From: Papaver somniferum
Taxonomy: Eukaryota > Streptophyta > Magnoliopsida > Ranunculales > Papaveraceae
NCBI RefSeq assembly: GCF_003573695.1
Contig: NC_039364.1
Span: 229,626,784 to 229,690,783 of the forward strand
DNA: 64,000 bases
Direction of reading: 5' to 3'
Shown piece by piece: positions 1 through 11,583 of the stretch (position 1 is the first letter of the stretch; every line of letters begins with the position of its first letter). A program made the translations under genes and the position numbers. Under the pieces are notes generated by a model. The model searched no databases. It worked only from the letters and a program-made list of their open reading frames with translations, and was not told where the DNA came from.

Positions 1-211
1 TAAATTTGCATAATAAAAAATAAATAAAACTACATAAATATTGTTGAATGGTGGAATCATCACCCCTATTTTCTCCATAAAATTTATATCACTTGTTAAT
101 TGAATTTTCTACATTTCTAAATTATTTAAATCTAAAAAAAATTATTCCCTTCACAAGTTCGAAAAGAACCAGTTTTCACCACTATCTACAACAACTTTTG
201 AAAATACATCA
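1..211 (+). repeat. 3' end of a Tat/Gypsy-type LTR (partial)
   Basis: Bases 45-211 match the ends of the LTRs at 11584-12794, 16798-18006 and 40160-41703: the 'atggtggaatc', 'ctctccataa'-type and 'cttcacaagt' landmarks come in the same order and the piece ends in CATCA like the others. It is followed by the gag-side interior of element A, so it looks like an LTR, probably solo, inserted in A. The rest lies outside the window. Confidence 0.75.
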
Positions 212-281
212 AGACTCGATTGTTGACATGTAAGAAGTCTGAAGTCTTGGATTCACAGTCCTTTTTGAGAACATTAGGGGA

Positions 282-1442
282 TCATGACCTTCTCTTCCTT
301 CTGTTCCTTTTTCTCTTTTCAGATTGTTTTACAGCATCTGTCACACTTTTGCTGTTTTTCTTTCCACCATTGTAGGTATCCTTCGGTTTGAATACATAAT
401 TAGGAAAATCCCTATCACAGTATGTTCCTTGATGTCGTACAGGAACGATTCCAGTCTGTGATATAGGTTTAACAACTTCTTTAGACATCCAAATAAAAAT
501 GTTGTGAAGTTTTCCATTCCTTTTATGAAGGCGACACCTTCTCTTAGAGTGTCCTTTGTTTCCGCAAAAGTGACAAACATAAGGAATGTTCTTACCTCGA
601 TCCGTGTATGCTGACTTTGAAGGTTGATAAACTTTGCTCTTTTGAACCTTAACTGCCGGTTTAGGTGTTTCACTTTTGCCATCAGTGGAAACCTTTTGTT
701 GAGAAGAATTGAAAATTTTTACCTCTTTGCTAATACTTGGAGCATATATTCCCTTATAGCCCAATCCTCGTGTATCACGATGATTTTTACTTGCTCCTAG
801 CATAGTGGTTAATTTTCTTGAGATAGTATTGAACTTTTTCAAGTCATCTTCTAATATCTTGATTTTATCAAGATCATTAGCTAAATCAACCTCAAGACGT
901 TTCTCTCGATCGATAAAAGCGCTTTCTCTGTCATCAAAAATAATTTGTTGAGAGTTAACCCTTGCTTCAGAATCTGCAAGTTTATCTTCCAACGAAAAGT
1001 TTTTCTGAAGAAGGTTATCACATTCAAGTGACTTCATACGTAGGTTTTCCTCAGAATCCTTGAGGATCGATTCGTTAGAGCGATTCGAAACATAAACATC
1101 TGCGTAACATCTTCTCAATTTCTTATTTGTACGACAGAGAGTATTTAGAAAAGGTGTGACAGGAGAAGTTGTCATCTTTTCCTTTTCCAACGAATTCAAA
1201 AGCTTAACATACTCTGGGACTTCCTCATCAACATCTCTATCAATATTTGAATCACCTTCATCAGAAAGTTCATCTAACTGTTCTTCTAGGTGTGTTTCCC
1301 AGACTTCAACAGTTTCTACATTAAGAGAATGTTTAGATACTGACCTAGATGTGACAGTTTTCTCAGGTGAAACGAAGCTTTCAGAATTATCAGGTGATTT
1401 CTGAATTGGTACGTTATTATAGATAGATTCTTCCATAACCAT
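282..1442 (-). CDS. Gag-like protein of LTR element A, intact CCHC zinc knuckle
   Basis: Open frame of 386 residues starting 58 bases after the 5' LTR of element A, the usual gag position. An acidic N-terminal third is followed by a coiled-coil-like stretch (about 125-215), a GLGYKG motif (226-231), and a canonical CX2CX4HX4C zinc knuckle (C290, C293, H298, C303) followed by basic residues. The order coiled coil, GLGY, late zinc knuckle matches the C-terminal gag part of Sirevirus-type Copia elements as I know them. The expected role is binding element RNA in a virus-like particle. The N-terminal UBN2 capsid-like domain seen in element B is absent, and no protease, integrase or polymerase follows before the LTR insertion at 1-211. 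It ends in a very basic tail. This is the only element here with both an unbroken gag frame and an intact knuckle. Confidence 0.75.
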   Translation of the reverse strand: MVMEESIYNNVPIQKSPDNSESFVSPEKTVTSRSVSKHSLNVETVEVWETHLEEQLDELSDEGDSNIDRDVDEEVPEYVKLLNSLEKEKMTTSPVTPFLNTLCRTNKKLRRCYADVYVSNRSNESILKDSEENLRMKSLECDNLLQKNFSLEDKLADSEARVNSQQIIFDDRESAFIDREKRLEVDLANDLDKIKILEDDLKKFNTISRKLTTMLGASKNHRDTRGLGYKGIYAPSISKEVKIFNSSQQKVSTDGKSETPKPAVKVQKSKVYQPSKSAYTDRGKNIPYVCHFCGNKGHSKRRCRLHKRNGKLHNIFIWMSKEVVKPISQTGIVPVRHQGTYCDRDFPNYVFKPKDTYNGGKKNSKSVTDAVKQSEKRKRNRRKRRS

Positions 1443-1481
1443 ATCGCTACAAACACATACTTATAAGGTCTTTAACGTGTT

Positions 1482-1500
1482 TGCCTGCTTTGATACCAAT
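1482..1500 (-). other. Primer binding site of element A (tRNA-iMet type)
   Basis: Directly inside the LTR end, the minus strand reads TTGGTATCAAAGCAGGC. This is close to TGGTATCAGAGC, the complement of the 3' end of plant initiator-Met tRNA. It fixes the strand of element A as minus and marks 1501-3910 as its 5' LTR. Confidence 0.8.
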
Positions 1501-3910
1501 TGAAAATACGGGGGTCTAACAACACCACCCAATATTTCCCTTAGCAATTTGTATGGACTAACTCCGAAATACTTTGCTAGGGAATCAACTAGACAGTCAT
1601 ACTCAATCTAGATAAAAAAGTATCTCAAGGAGTTATTATCTCAATCTCTCGATTTGATTTCTACTCAAGATAAAATCAATAGCGAGTCTTTATCAAAGAG
1701 AGATAACTTGGACGGTACCAAAGACCAATGTCCAAGGATCAATCAACTACAATCAACAACCAAAAGTTGGATTAGAGAAGTTGATGATCACGAACACACA
1801 ACCTGTATTATTTCTATTATATAAAATATAATGCGGAAAAGAAATAACACAGACACCAGAAGTTTTGTTAACGAGGAAACCGCAAATGCAGAAAAACCCC
1901 GGGACCTAGTCCAGATTGAATACACATTGTATTAAGCCGCTACAGACACTAGCCTACTCCAAGCTAACTTCGAACTGATCTATAGTTGAACCCCTACCAA
2001 TATCCCACTGATACAAGGTACAGTTGTACTCCTACGCCTCTGATCCCAGCAGGACACTGCGTACTTGATTCCCTTTGCTGATCTCACCCACAACAAAGAG
2101 TTGCTGCAACCCAAAATCACAGACTTGATAATAAACGAATCTGTCTCACACAGAAAAGTATATCGAGAGGATAAATCTGTCTCCCACATATAAACCCTAG
2201 GTTTTGTTCCGTCTTTAGATATAAAATCAGGGTAACAGGAACCAATTGATAATCCGGACTTATATTCCCGAAGAACAACCTAGATTAATTAATCACCTCT
2301 ATACAATCCTTCCTGACTACACAAGCGGATTGTCGAGGAATCACAAAAAGTGAGACGAAGATGTTTGTGACTTCTTTATCTTGCCTATCGTAGAACTCTC
2401 ACGATCTCAAGCCAATCAATCGATTGTACTCGTACGATAGAAGATGCAAGATCAGATCACACAACTACGATAAAAGTAGTATCAGTTTGGCTTCACAATC
2501 CCAATGAAGTCTTTAAGTCGTTAACTCGAGTTTACAGAAGAAACTCAAGAGTTAATGGAGATCGACTCTAGCGAGAGCACTAGTAGCACACAGACGTGTG
2601 GGGATTAGGTTTGCTCAATGCTAGAAGTCTCCTTTATATAGCCTTCAAATCAGGGTTTTTCCTTAGGTACAAAGCAAAATCTATTCACCGTTAGATGAAA
2701 CCTGATTTAGATTCAAGTCAATATCTCTCAACCGTTAGATCGAAATACATAGCTTGTCACACACACTTGGGTACACGTTTACTGGGTTTGATAAAACCAT
2801 GCCCAAACGAGTACACATATGTTGGTTCAACATGATAACCCAAAAGGTCAACCATATGAGCATCTCATATTAATCATGTTCTTCTTCACCATAACTAGTT
2901 CAATTGACTCAAATGAACTAGTTAAGAGTTGTTCAATTTCTATGAGATCTTATGTAACTACATAAGACACAATTGAAACAAAGATGATTCGATTCAATTA
3001 GAATCGTCTCATGAACATTATAGCCACGGTTTGCATAAATCATTCCTTAATAATTAAAGTTTCATGTTCAGAGAACATCTTTAGATCATAACCTATTAAG
3101 CTCGCAAACAAGTTCGCGGACTTAAGTTAATCGGTTTAGTTTTCCAAACTCAGCAGAAATTCTCGGGTCGAGAACTTCCGCCAGTTCACGGACTTAGCAC
3201 ACAAACGAGTTTTGGAAATCCTAGCAGAAATTCTCGGTCGAGAACTTCCATCAGTTTGCGGACTGAGTCTGCGGACTAGGTTCGCGGACTTGGCAAGCCA
3301 ATTCCACAATCCTACCGATTTCTCTTACTCAACAAAGTTCGAAAACTTCGGTTCAAGGAATACATGGTTATATAATCTAAACTCTCATTTCAATCATTGA
3401 AACATTCTCAGAGGGCGATATTCAGTCGTGAAGAACAACACACCTTTCTCGTCAGAGCAATTTCCAAAGTGATTGAAACTTTCATGACTTTCGTCACTAG
3501 GTGAAGATAAACCTGATCAAAGCGAAACGCTTTACCAACACATGATTTCGAGTAAAAGATAAGCAATGAATACTCGGCTCGAAATATCAAGTGTATATGA
3601 TCTAGTCTATATAGCATATGACTTTTGTCTCATAAGAAGTAGGAGAAGAATAGATAGACTTTCGAGTGATAGATAAGTTCAAGTCTTCACATACCTTTTT
3701 GTTGATGAAGTTCCACGGTTCCTTGGTGTAGATCTTCATCATTGTCGTTGAATCACCATGAAGTCCTTGAGCTCAACTACACTTTTCCTATCCTAGTACG
3801 AGACTTAGCTAATAGGCTGGAAATCAAGACTTTATAGTTTTGATCACTAACATTGACAAACATGCTTGATATAGCAACGCATGCGAGGTTTACCGATCTA
3901 TGCTCTAACA
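1501..3910 (-). repeat. 5' LTR of element A (TGTTAGAG...TTTTCA family)
   Basis: 2410 bases. Read on the minus strand it begins TGTTAGAGCATAGATCGG and ends CCCCCGTATTTTCA, the same ends as the LTRs at 7665, 21546, 46219, 52558 and 56987. Near 1875-1920 it carries the family-wide block (ggtcccggggttttt, tgcatttgcggtttcctcg). The junction at 3910 runs straight into the gag of element B, so A is inserted in B; a 5-base duplication GATAT (3911-3915) is predicted, but its partner is outside the window. A variable short-repeat patch lies at about 3110-3310. Confidence 0.88.
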
Positions 3911-5136
3911 GATATCTCAATTAACGTACCACCAGTCTTCGATGGCTCAAATTACTTATGGTGGAAAATTTCTATGCGAGCTTTTCTTCAAGATCGTGAT
4001 TTTCAATCATGGGTATATATTGTTAATGGCTACGATCCTCTCGTTGTGGCAGTTGGAGATGTAAACGTTCCCAAGAATATTGGTGAATACACCCCTGCCG
4101 AGATACTTGATGCAAAGCAAAATTCCGACGGTTTGAATGCGATCATACATGCCATTACCCCAAATCTTCAGCACCATGTGTTTAATTGCACTAAGTCACA
4201 AGAAGCTTGGGAAATCTTAGAAACCGTATTCGAAGGTAATACCAGTAAAAAAGGAAGCTTGCTTCAAAACCTTAATTCCGATTGGGAAAACCTTCGTATG
4301 GCAGATAAAGAAACATTTGATGAGTTTAATCACAAAGTGTCTGAAATTGTTAATACATCTTTTGCATTGGGTAAGACTATTCCTGAAAAGGACATTGTGA
4401 TGAAAATTCTCAGATCTCTGCCATCTAGATACGAGTCTAAGAAGCATGCCATCGTTAAGGGAAATAACCTTGATACTCTATCCAGAAATACTCTTGCTGG
4501 AAAGTTGAAAATTTTCGATCTTGAACTTGAACAAAGAGAGAAACATCATCTGTTTAGCAATCATATTGCTGCCGTAAGTCTCGACGTCATAAATTGGCTG
4601 ATAAAAGGGACGAGAATTTCTTTAATTTGACTATGTCACTGTTTATACAACAGCTAAAGAAATCTCTGAGACAGAGAAAAAGAAAGTCTCAAAAGAAAGC
4701 TCAGTCAATCAATAAAAAAGTTCAGAAAAACTATGTTAATAGTTTCAAGTGCTATAGAAGTATTCACAATACTTCCAAATGTCCTGATACGAAAACGAGT
4801 GAGATAACTAAAGCATGGATGGCTACTCTTGACTATTGTCCTGAGGATGATGTCTATGATGGTTCTCTTAATCTCTTTGCTGATAATCACATCTGTCCTC
4901 CTAACAGTCATTCCATGATAAACAATCTTACTTCCTCAGAAAATCTTCATCTTGAAAAGGAAGTTTTAATTAAAAGGATTGAAAATCTGGAACACCAACT
5001 ATCTAAGTTAAAATCGGAGTTGATCAATTGTGATTCTTACAAAACATATCGAATCTCTTCGACTATGAATTGTCAGCAAATTCCGTCTGATTCTTTATCA
5101 TCCTTAAGTCATTTTGATAACAAGGATCATATATAA
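3911..5136 (+). pseudogene. Copia-type Gag (UBN2/DUF4219 region) of element B, frameshifted
   Basis: From the insertion point the frame reads into VPPVFDGSNYLWWKISM, the hallmark start of the Copia gag family (DUF4219/UBN2), then a conserved helical region with a SQEAWEILETVFEG segment (compare AKEAWDxLxxxYEG in the family). The frame ends at 4628. The neighbouring frame (to 5136) carries on with a basic stretch, a decayed zinc knuckle (FKCYRSIHNTSKCP, at least one Cys lost), an acidic segment and a second coiled coil. A single-base indel near 4580 would explain the switch. The true start lies beyond element A. The protein is a gag remnant, not a host gene. Confidence 0.85.
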
Positions 5137-5719
5137 AATCACAAGAATTTACCTATTCCTGTGATTTCCTCACATGTTTATCAGGATCGTCTTAAAATTT
5201 GTGGCACTTTGAAACAGAAAAAGATCTCCTCTGTCAAGCGTTGTTTGCAGAAGAAGAAAAAGAAATCTCATACAAAGCTCCCTCTTTTGTAAAAGAGATT
5301 TCCAATAAAATGCATAGTTTACGAAAATCAACAATCAAGGTATTCAAATCTGTGCTAAAATAAAGAAAGAATGATGAAGATAACTCCTCTTTCTTAAGAA
5401 CAAAACAAGGCACAACGAACACCTCATGCCCTCAAAAGAAGTTACCCAGTTCTGTAGGGGATTGGAACAACTACAGTTTGTAATACTGTATTGATGATTT
5501 TTGTTTATCCCTCTTAAACAAAAAATCATAATCTTCAAGAGGGTTATGATGTAAGTTTTCTGTTTAGCCTAGTTTTCAAACGTTTTTCTTAAAATCTTTT
5601 TCTGAGGATAAATTTTTAGGGTTTTGGTCAAAGGTCATTTTGGATATTTATCTTATCCTCAGATGTTTCTAAAATGAGGTTTTTCTCCTTAGCATAACAT
5701 TTCTTCTATCTTCTCTATC

Positions 5720-6049
5720 ATGTCCTCTTCAAGTCTTTCTAGTAAGAAAAGTGATGTTTGGACTGTTCTCTTTCCTTCTAAGAAGATACGATTCGATTCT
5801 TCTGATAATGTGATGAGCCCTGATATTCATGGTTCCTCTATGGACGGGAACATCTCTGTTTCTCAGTTTGATAATCTTTCTTTAACCATGAATCTTGTCT
5901 TGGAACAAGTTCGCGCCCTAAAAAGTGAACTTGAAGCTTCTTCTAAGAGACTCGAAGAAAAGATGGACAATCTGGAATCAAGGATTGATCTAATTAATGA
6001 TGAGCTTGATGAATACAGAGAGTATGAGAAGAGTACTCAAAGTAAGTGA
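5720..6049 (+). CDS. Second ORF of element B, short coiled-coil protein of unknown function
   Basis: 109 residues: a Ser-rich start (MSSSSLSSKKSD), a polar middle, then about 55 residues with heptad-like Leu/Ile spacing and many Glu/Lys, which suggests a coiled coil. Elements C (41900-42227) and D (50366-50824) have a similar-sized hydrophilic ORF in the same place, between gag and the 3' polypurine tracts. That recurring position argues for a real element-encoded product. I recognise no family. In Sirevirus-type Copia elements an env-like ORF may follow pol, but no signal peptide or membrane segment is seen here. Confidence 0.5.
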   Translation: MSSSSLSSKKSDVWTVLFPSKKIRFDSSDNVMSPDIHGSSMDGNISVSQFDNLSLTMNLVLEQVRALKSELEASSKRLEEKMDNLESRIDLINDELDEYREYEKSTQSK

Positions 6050-6560
6050 AATGCTTTATATGAGTTTTTATCTAGTAAATCTTCTATTTTTCTGTTTTTA
6101 TTTAGAAGAATAACTAGAGATTGGAATAGCCATTATTGTGATTACACATAGCTATGTCCAACGTTTTCATCTTCATGTTTTTAGATTTATTGGTTTAAAT
6201 TCTAAATTGTTTGGAAGATGATTTTTGCAGTATTAATCTTTATGGTTTTATATATTGCAATATTGTTATGGGATGTGTGTGTTTACGTCCGTGAACTTGA
6301 CCATCCCATATCTTGTCAAAAGTAAAGTCTTTCGTATGTCGATATGCATGTATTGATAAAAGAATGAATGGACTTTTGAAAAATACAAAAGTTAAGCCTA
6401 TATTGTCAATTATTGATGGAAGATAGGTTAAAATCTTTTGTTTGCATGGATTATGTCTATTGTATGTCATTGTGCAAATAGTGATGGAAAATAGAATGCA
6501 TCCTTGAGTATTCCGCAGTAAGTGATCTTCCCTGATCCATATTTTATGTATTACTGTGAG

Positions 6561-6850
6561 GCTCCGTAAAGTGTCTAATGTTGAGCATTAAAAAACCAAG
6601 TTGATTATTTTTGATTAGCTATGTTGTTGTTCCGTAAGGTACTTTATGTCGAGCATTTTCAACTAAGTTAATCATCTTGTTTGGTTATTTAGTTGTTGCT
6701 CCGTAAGTTTTCTTATGTTGAGCATGACCAATTAAATTGATTACTTTTGTGATTAATTTGGTTGTGTATTTCAATTCGATTAATTATGGGTTCTCTTGTG
6801 ATTAATCTAATTGTATCTTTTAAGTCTCCATAAGTTCACTTATGTTTGAG
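6561..6850 (+). repeat. Four degenerate repeats in the interior of element B
   Basis: A block resembling gctccgtaagtnntcttatgttgagcat recurs at about 6561-6588, 6629-6656, 6698-6725 and 6825-6850, separated by AT-rich spacers built on attaatnnaattg. Element D has one matching copy near 49378-49405 on the other strand, so copy number differs between family members. Such cis repeats before the 3' LTR could serve packaging or replication, which is inference. Confidence 0.65.
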
Positions 6851-7246
6851 AACTTGTTGATTAAATTAATCATGGGTTCTCTTGTGGTTAATTTAATTGA
6901 ACTTTTTGGATTCAAATTCATACTTGTATGTGATTTGTTTTGTCCAAAGAAATCCTTCTTTTCTTTCGAAATTAAGATCGCTCTTGTTGTTCCCTTGGGA
7001 ATGACATTTTATGGGGGAGAGTTCTTTTTGAACTTGTGCTTAATTGCCAAATCTTTGTGGGGAGTGCGGCTGTGGAATATTATAGGGGTTATCTTGTATC
7101 TTTAAACTCCTTGATGAATGCATTTAGCTTCGGATTTATGATTGCATCTAAATAAGATGATGTGTGTTCTTTATTTTGGTCATGAAATGTCTCTTTCGGA
7201 AATTTCATTAGGATCCCGTTCTTGTACCTTTGCCAATTTTATTGAC

Positions 7247-7664
7247 AAAAAGGGGGAGAATTAATATGTAGTTCACACTACAAATACATATGGTTTTCGG
7301 ATCATTATGTAAGGGGGATTGGTTTCCATGTGAGATGGAGTATTGACTAAGGGGGAGTGATACATATCACCACAGTATTGTTGTTGAAGTTGTGATACAA
7401 TTGAACTTTGAAGATGTATAATGATACTATGACAATGTATAACAATGATTGAGAACTATTGTTTTCTTGTTTTTATAGCTACGGATTTTCAACAACGATG
7501 ATGCTAAACTTACAACCTTTGGAATCATTGGAGTACTTGGAAGTGACGAAGATTTCGAGTAATGTTGAAGATTAGGCATGTGGAATAGGAGCTACAAAAG
7601 TTTTTTTTTTTTGTATTTCATATGTATTAATAGTTTTGCCACTAAAATTGACAAATGGGGAGAT
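7247..7664 (+). other. Multiple polypurine tracts of element B
   Basis: Purine runs occur at 7247-7260 (aaaaagggggagaa), 7309-7318 (gtaaggggga), about 7348-7358 (taagggggagt) and directly before the LTR at 7653-7664 (aaatggggagat). The last is the expected plus-strand primer. Repeated tracts upstream of the 3' LTR are a reported trait of Sirevirus-type Copia elements. D (48570-48985) and C (43365-43843) have them too. Confidence 0.7.
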
Positions 7665-10017
7665 TGTTAGAGCATTGCTCGGTCGAACTCGCGTGTGTTG
7701 CTATCTCAAGCATGTTTGTCAATATTAGTGATCAAAACTATAAGTCTTGATTACTAGCCTATTAGAGCTAAGGTCTTGGATTATGATAGAAAGTGTAGTT
7801 GAGCTCAAGACTCCATGGCAAACATCATACAAGACGAAGGACTACTCAAGGAACTAGTGGATCTTCATCGACTAAAAGGTATGTGGAGACTTGAACTTAT
7901 CTGTCACTCAAAAGTCTATTTACTCTATCTCCTACTCTTGAGACAAAAGTCGTTTTGATATATAGACTTTCATTATACACATTTGTTATTTCGAGCCGAG
8001 TTTATCTCGTCTATCTATTTCTCGAAATGTGTGTTGGTAAACTTTCGCTTTAGCCGAATTCATCTTTACCAAGTGACGAAAGTCATGTTATGTTTCAATT
8101 ACTTTGAAAATTGTTCTGACGAAAAAGGGTCTGTGAATAACGGTTATATAACGTTCTCTGAGAATGTGTCAATGATTGAAATGAGAGTTTAGATTACATA
8201 ACCATTGGTAGGATATAAGCATTTTTGTGGAAACAAATGTATGCATAAGTCCTTATTCCTTGAACCAAAGTTTGCGAACTTTGTTGATCAAGAGAAATGG
8301 AAGTGGCGTGAGCCAAGTCCGCGAACTTGCGGAACTTCTCGGCCCGAGATTTTATGTTGGAGTTTGTATACTCCTTCCATGAGCTTAAGTCCGCGAACCC
8401 AGTCCGCGAACTTGATCAGGTTATATCTAAAGTCGGTTGTTCTTGAACTAATGTTTAAATAAACTAAGGAATGCTTTTGCAAACCGTGGCTATAAAGTTC
8501 ATGAACCGATTCGAGTGAATCAAACCGATTTTTCTTCAATTGTGTCTTGTTTAGTTACATAAGATTTCCTTGCAATTGAACGACTCTCTAACTAGTTCAA
8601 TTGAGTCATTTGAACTAGTTATGGTGAAGAGGAATAAGGTTGACATGAGAGTAATCATATGGCTAACCTTTTGGTTGACTTGTTGAACCAACAAATGTTA
8701 ATGTTTGGGTACGGTTCATAAACCCAAAATTGGATATTACATTTGTGTGTGACAAGCTAAGTTTTCGATCTAACGGTTGAGAAATATTAGCTTGAATCTA
8801 ATCAGGTTTTCATCTAATGGTGAATATTGAATGCTTTGTTACTAAGTTAACATTGATTGCAGACCCTGATTTGAAAGTGTATACAAGGGAGAACTCTAGC
8901 AACTGGGAAACCTAATCTCCACACATTCTGTGTGATACTAGTTGTGCTAAGCTAGAGTCGATTCTCCTTTAACCTTTGGTTTCTTCTTCTAAACCAGGTT
9001 AACGACTTAAAGACTTCATTGGGATTGTGAATCCAGACCGACACTACTTTTATCGTAGTTGTGTGATCTGATCTTGCTGTTTCTATCGTACAAGTACAAT
9101 TATAATAATTGGCTTGAGATTTCTATATCCGATAGGCAAGATAAAAAGTAATCACAAAAAAACTTCGTCTCATCGTTTGTGATTCCGCAATATCTTTTTT
9201 CGTTGCGTCGATTAAGATTATTATGAGGTGATTGATAATACTAAGATGTTCTTCGAGATTATAAGTCTGGTATTATTAATTGGTTCTTGTTCACCCTGAT
9301 TTATCAAAAGACAGAACAAAACTCATAGGTATATTCGTGGGAGGCGGATTTATCTATTATCGTAGACTTTCTGTGTGATACAGATTTGTTCATTAAAGTC
9401 TTCGAATTTGGCTCGTAGCAACTCTTAGTTGTGGGTGAGATCATCTAAGGGAATCAAGTGCGCAGTATCCTGCTGGGTTCAGAGGCATAGGAGCATAATT
9501 GTACCTTGGATCAGTGTGAGATTGATTGGGGTTCAACTACAGTCCAGGACGAAGTTAATTGGAGTAGGCTAGTGTCTGTAGCGGGTTAATACAGTGCGTG
9601 TTCAATCTGGAATAGGTCCGGGGTTTTTATGCATTTGCGGTTTCCTCGTTAACAAAATACTGGTGACTGTGTTATTTCTATTCCGCATTATATTTGTTTA
9701 TATAATTGAAATAATACATGTTGTGCGTTGTTCAATCAATTAGAATATCCGACCTTTTGGTTGTTGATTTAAATTGATTTACACTTGGATATTGGTCTTT
9801 GGTACCATCCAAGTTATCTCTCTTTGATAAAGACTCGCATATTTCTATTTGCTTGAGTAAAGATCAAATCGAGAGATTGAGATATAAACTCTTTGATATA
9901 CTTTTATCTAGATTGAGTCTTACTGTCTAGTTGATTCTCTAGAAAGTATATTAGAGTTTGTCCATATAGATTGCTAAGCGAAATATTGGGTGTGGTTGTT
10001 AGACCCCCGTTTTTTCA
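7665..10017 (+). repeat. 3' LTR of element B
   Basis: 2353 bases from TGTTAGAGCATTGCTCGG to CCCCCGTTTTTTCA. It has the family landmarks in order: 'gttgctatctcaagc' start block, variable repeat patch with gtccgcgaac units (about 8270-8420), TATA-like gtgtatacaagg near 8876, and the conserved ggtccggggttttta / gcatttgcggtttcctcg block near 9616-9650. The flank from 10018 is not matched elsewhere in the window. Confidence 0.9.
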
Positions 10018-10233
10018 CCTAACCAAACTTCATGATCTTTAATCTCGATTGCGAATCTTCCATAATATTTTTATTTTATTTTTAGGGATTCATATAGACG
10101 GGGTATGGTTATCAAAAATTTGAAACAATCTAAATATTTTCATGTAAACAAAATTATAACCAACTTAACTAACTAATGGGGGTACCATTAGTATTTTCTA
10201 GGGGTATCTAAAGGAACACCCTATATTAATATG

Positions 10234-10725
10234 GATTAACCATGAGTAGTTTATTCTACATTCCCAGTAAAGCTTACATTATCATCCATCGTTAAAGTAC
10301 ACAAATGTGTTGGTATATTTTTCATTTCTTCAAGAGTCCCAACACAAATTCCAAGGCACAAAGGTTATTCCACACAATTAGGTATGTTTTCCCCTTATTC
10401 AACATAATTTAGTCATTAGAAATAAAATCATTTTGTTCAAAGGTGATATTCCTAGGCACTCTTTTATTTCTTGTCTTCTAATAATGGATTAAATATTAGA
10501 GATAAGTTTATGGGTTGGGTTGTTAAGAAGAGATTAGTTATCTACTATGTTATAACAGTGTGGAAGATAAAGACTATCTTTTCTGCAAATGTTCAATTTC
10601 AATTAGATAGAGATTGAAATATCTATCAATTTATTATGTTACATTACTATGGATTAGCCATGAGTAGTTTAATCTATATGCTCAGTAAAGCTGATATTAT
10701 CAGCCATTGTTAAAGTACAGAAATA
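10234..10725 (+). repeat. LINE zf-RVT-derived tandem repeat, first block
   Basis: One full unit of about 415 bases (10234-10647) and the start of a second (10648-10725, beginning again with tatggattagccatg). Read with frame switches the unit encodes LFKGDIPRHSF and then YLLCYNSVEDKDYLFCKCS, the signature of the zinc-binding domain after LINE reverse transcriptase (zf-RVT: W/LFKG.IPRHSF ... CxxC...EDxDHLFFxC). It has in-frame stops and is not coding now. Related units continue at 18384-19295, beyond the Gypsy insertion. From 10726 to 11316 I see no supported feature. Confidence 0.7.
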
Positions 10726-11316
10726 AGATGGTCTGTCGACGGAAAACCAAAGAGCATAATAAGGAAAAGGAAAAGTTATTAAAGTTGTGTATAAAAACTT
10801 ACGTTGGGAAACTTATACTCCAAAGACCCCTTAAGTTTGTATTCCTTTATTATGTTACTTTTATTTTCCTCCTCCTTCTGTTTATTTTTTTTACCGTCGT
10901 TGCAAATTGGTCCAAAATACCAAACTGCCAAAAGATAATAATTAGTTACAATAAAAAATTACTAAAATTAATTGTGGATATATTGGGAAAGAGCATACCT
11001 TTGGCACCAAATTTCGGTGCCTTATTATTATATTGCTTCTTCAGCACAACTAATTGCATCTTGAATTTGAATTCCTTCTGAAAACCTATTAGGCAAGAAA
11101 CAAATATTAGTAAAAGATATCTGAGGAGAGTGAATAACATGGTTAGCTTGCTGATTGAGACTAGTTTTACAAATTTACTACCTGAATTAGCTCTCTGTAA
11201 TAATAATCTTAGTAAAAGAAAGACAAATACTACTTCACAGATAATTAGTGAAATTTACTGGCCAAAACCCCTTCCATCTTGGAAGCAATTAACCCGAACA
11301 CATTCATTTCCTCTCC

Positions 11317-11566
11317 GGATAAATTTTTGATGGGGGTATGGGGGACAAATCAAATGTTAACATGTGTCTTTCTTAATAATTATTTCAACTGATTATGTTT
11401 CCAAAAATATTAATGATAAAATATAATCAACTAAGATAACCAATATCCTCTCAAAAAATACACTTCTTTTCTGTTTTTGGAAACAAAATATGTTAGAATC
11501 AATTTATTAAGGAAGACACATGTCAACGTTTGATTTGTCCCCCATGCCCCCATCAATAATTTATCC
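11317..11566. mobile_element. MITE with about 62-base terminal inverted repeats
   Basis: The ends ggataaatttttgatggggg (left) and the reverse complement of the right end match over about 62 bases with few mismatches; only about 120 AT-rich bases lie between. Neither end opens with a superfamily-specific terminus I can name. Flanks ttcctctcc (left) and ttcctccat (right) may be a decayed 8-9 base target duplication, which would suit Mutator-like or hAT MITEs. No coding potential. Confidence 0.8.
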
Positions 11567-11583
11567 TTCCTCCATTAGAGAAA

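Larger units (their letters stand above)
3911..10017 (+). mobile_element. LTR element B: gag, ORF2, polypurine tracts, 3' LTR; no pol
   Basis: The 5' LTR and gag start are outside the window, displaced by element A. In order: broken Copia-type gag (3911-5136), a short second ORF (5720-6049), a run of degenerate repeats (6561-6850), several polypurine tracts (7247-7664) and a full 3' LTR (7665-10017). The roughly 2.5 kb between gag and the LTR has no integrase, reverse transcriptase or RNase H frame that I can recognise, so the copy must rely on enzymes in trans or be dead. Bases 5137-5719 hold no convincing frame. Confidence 0.8.
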
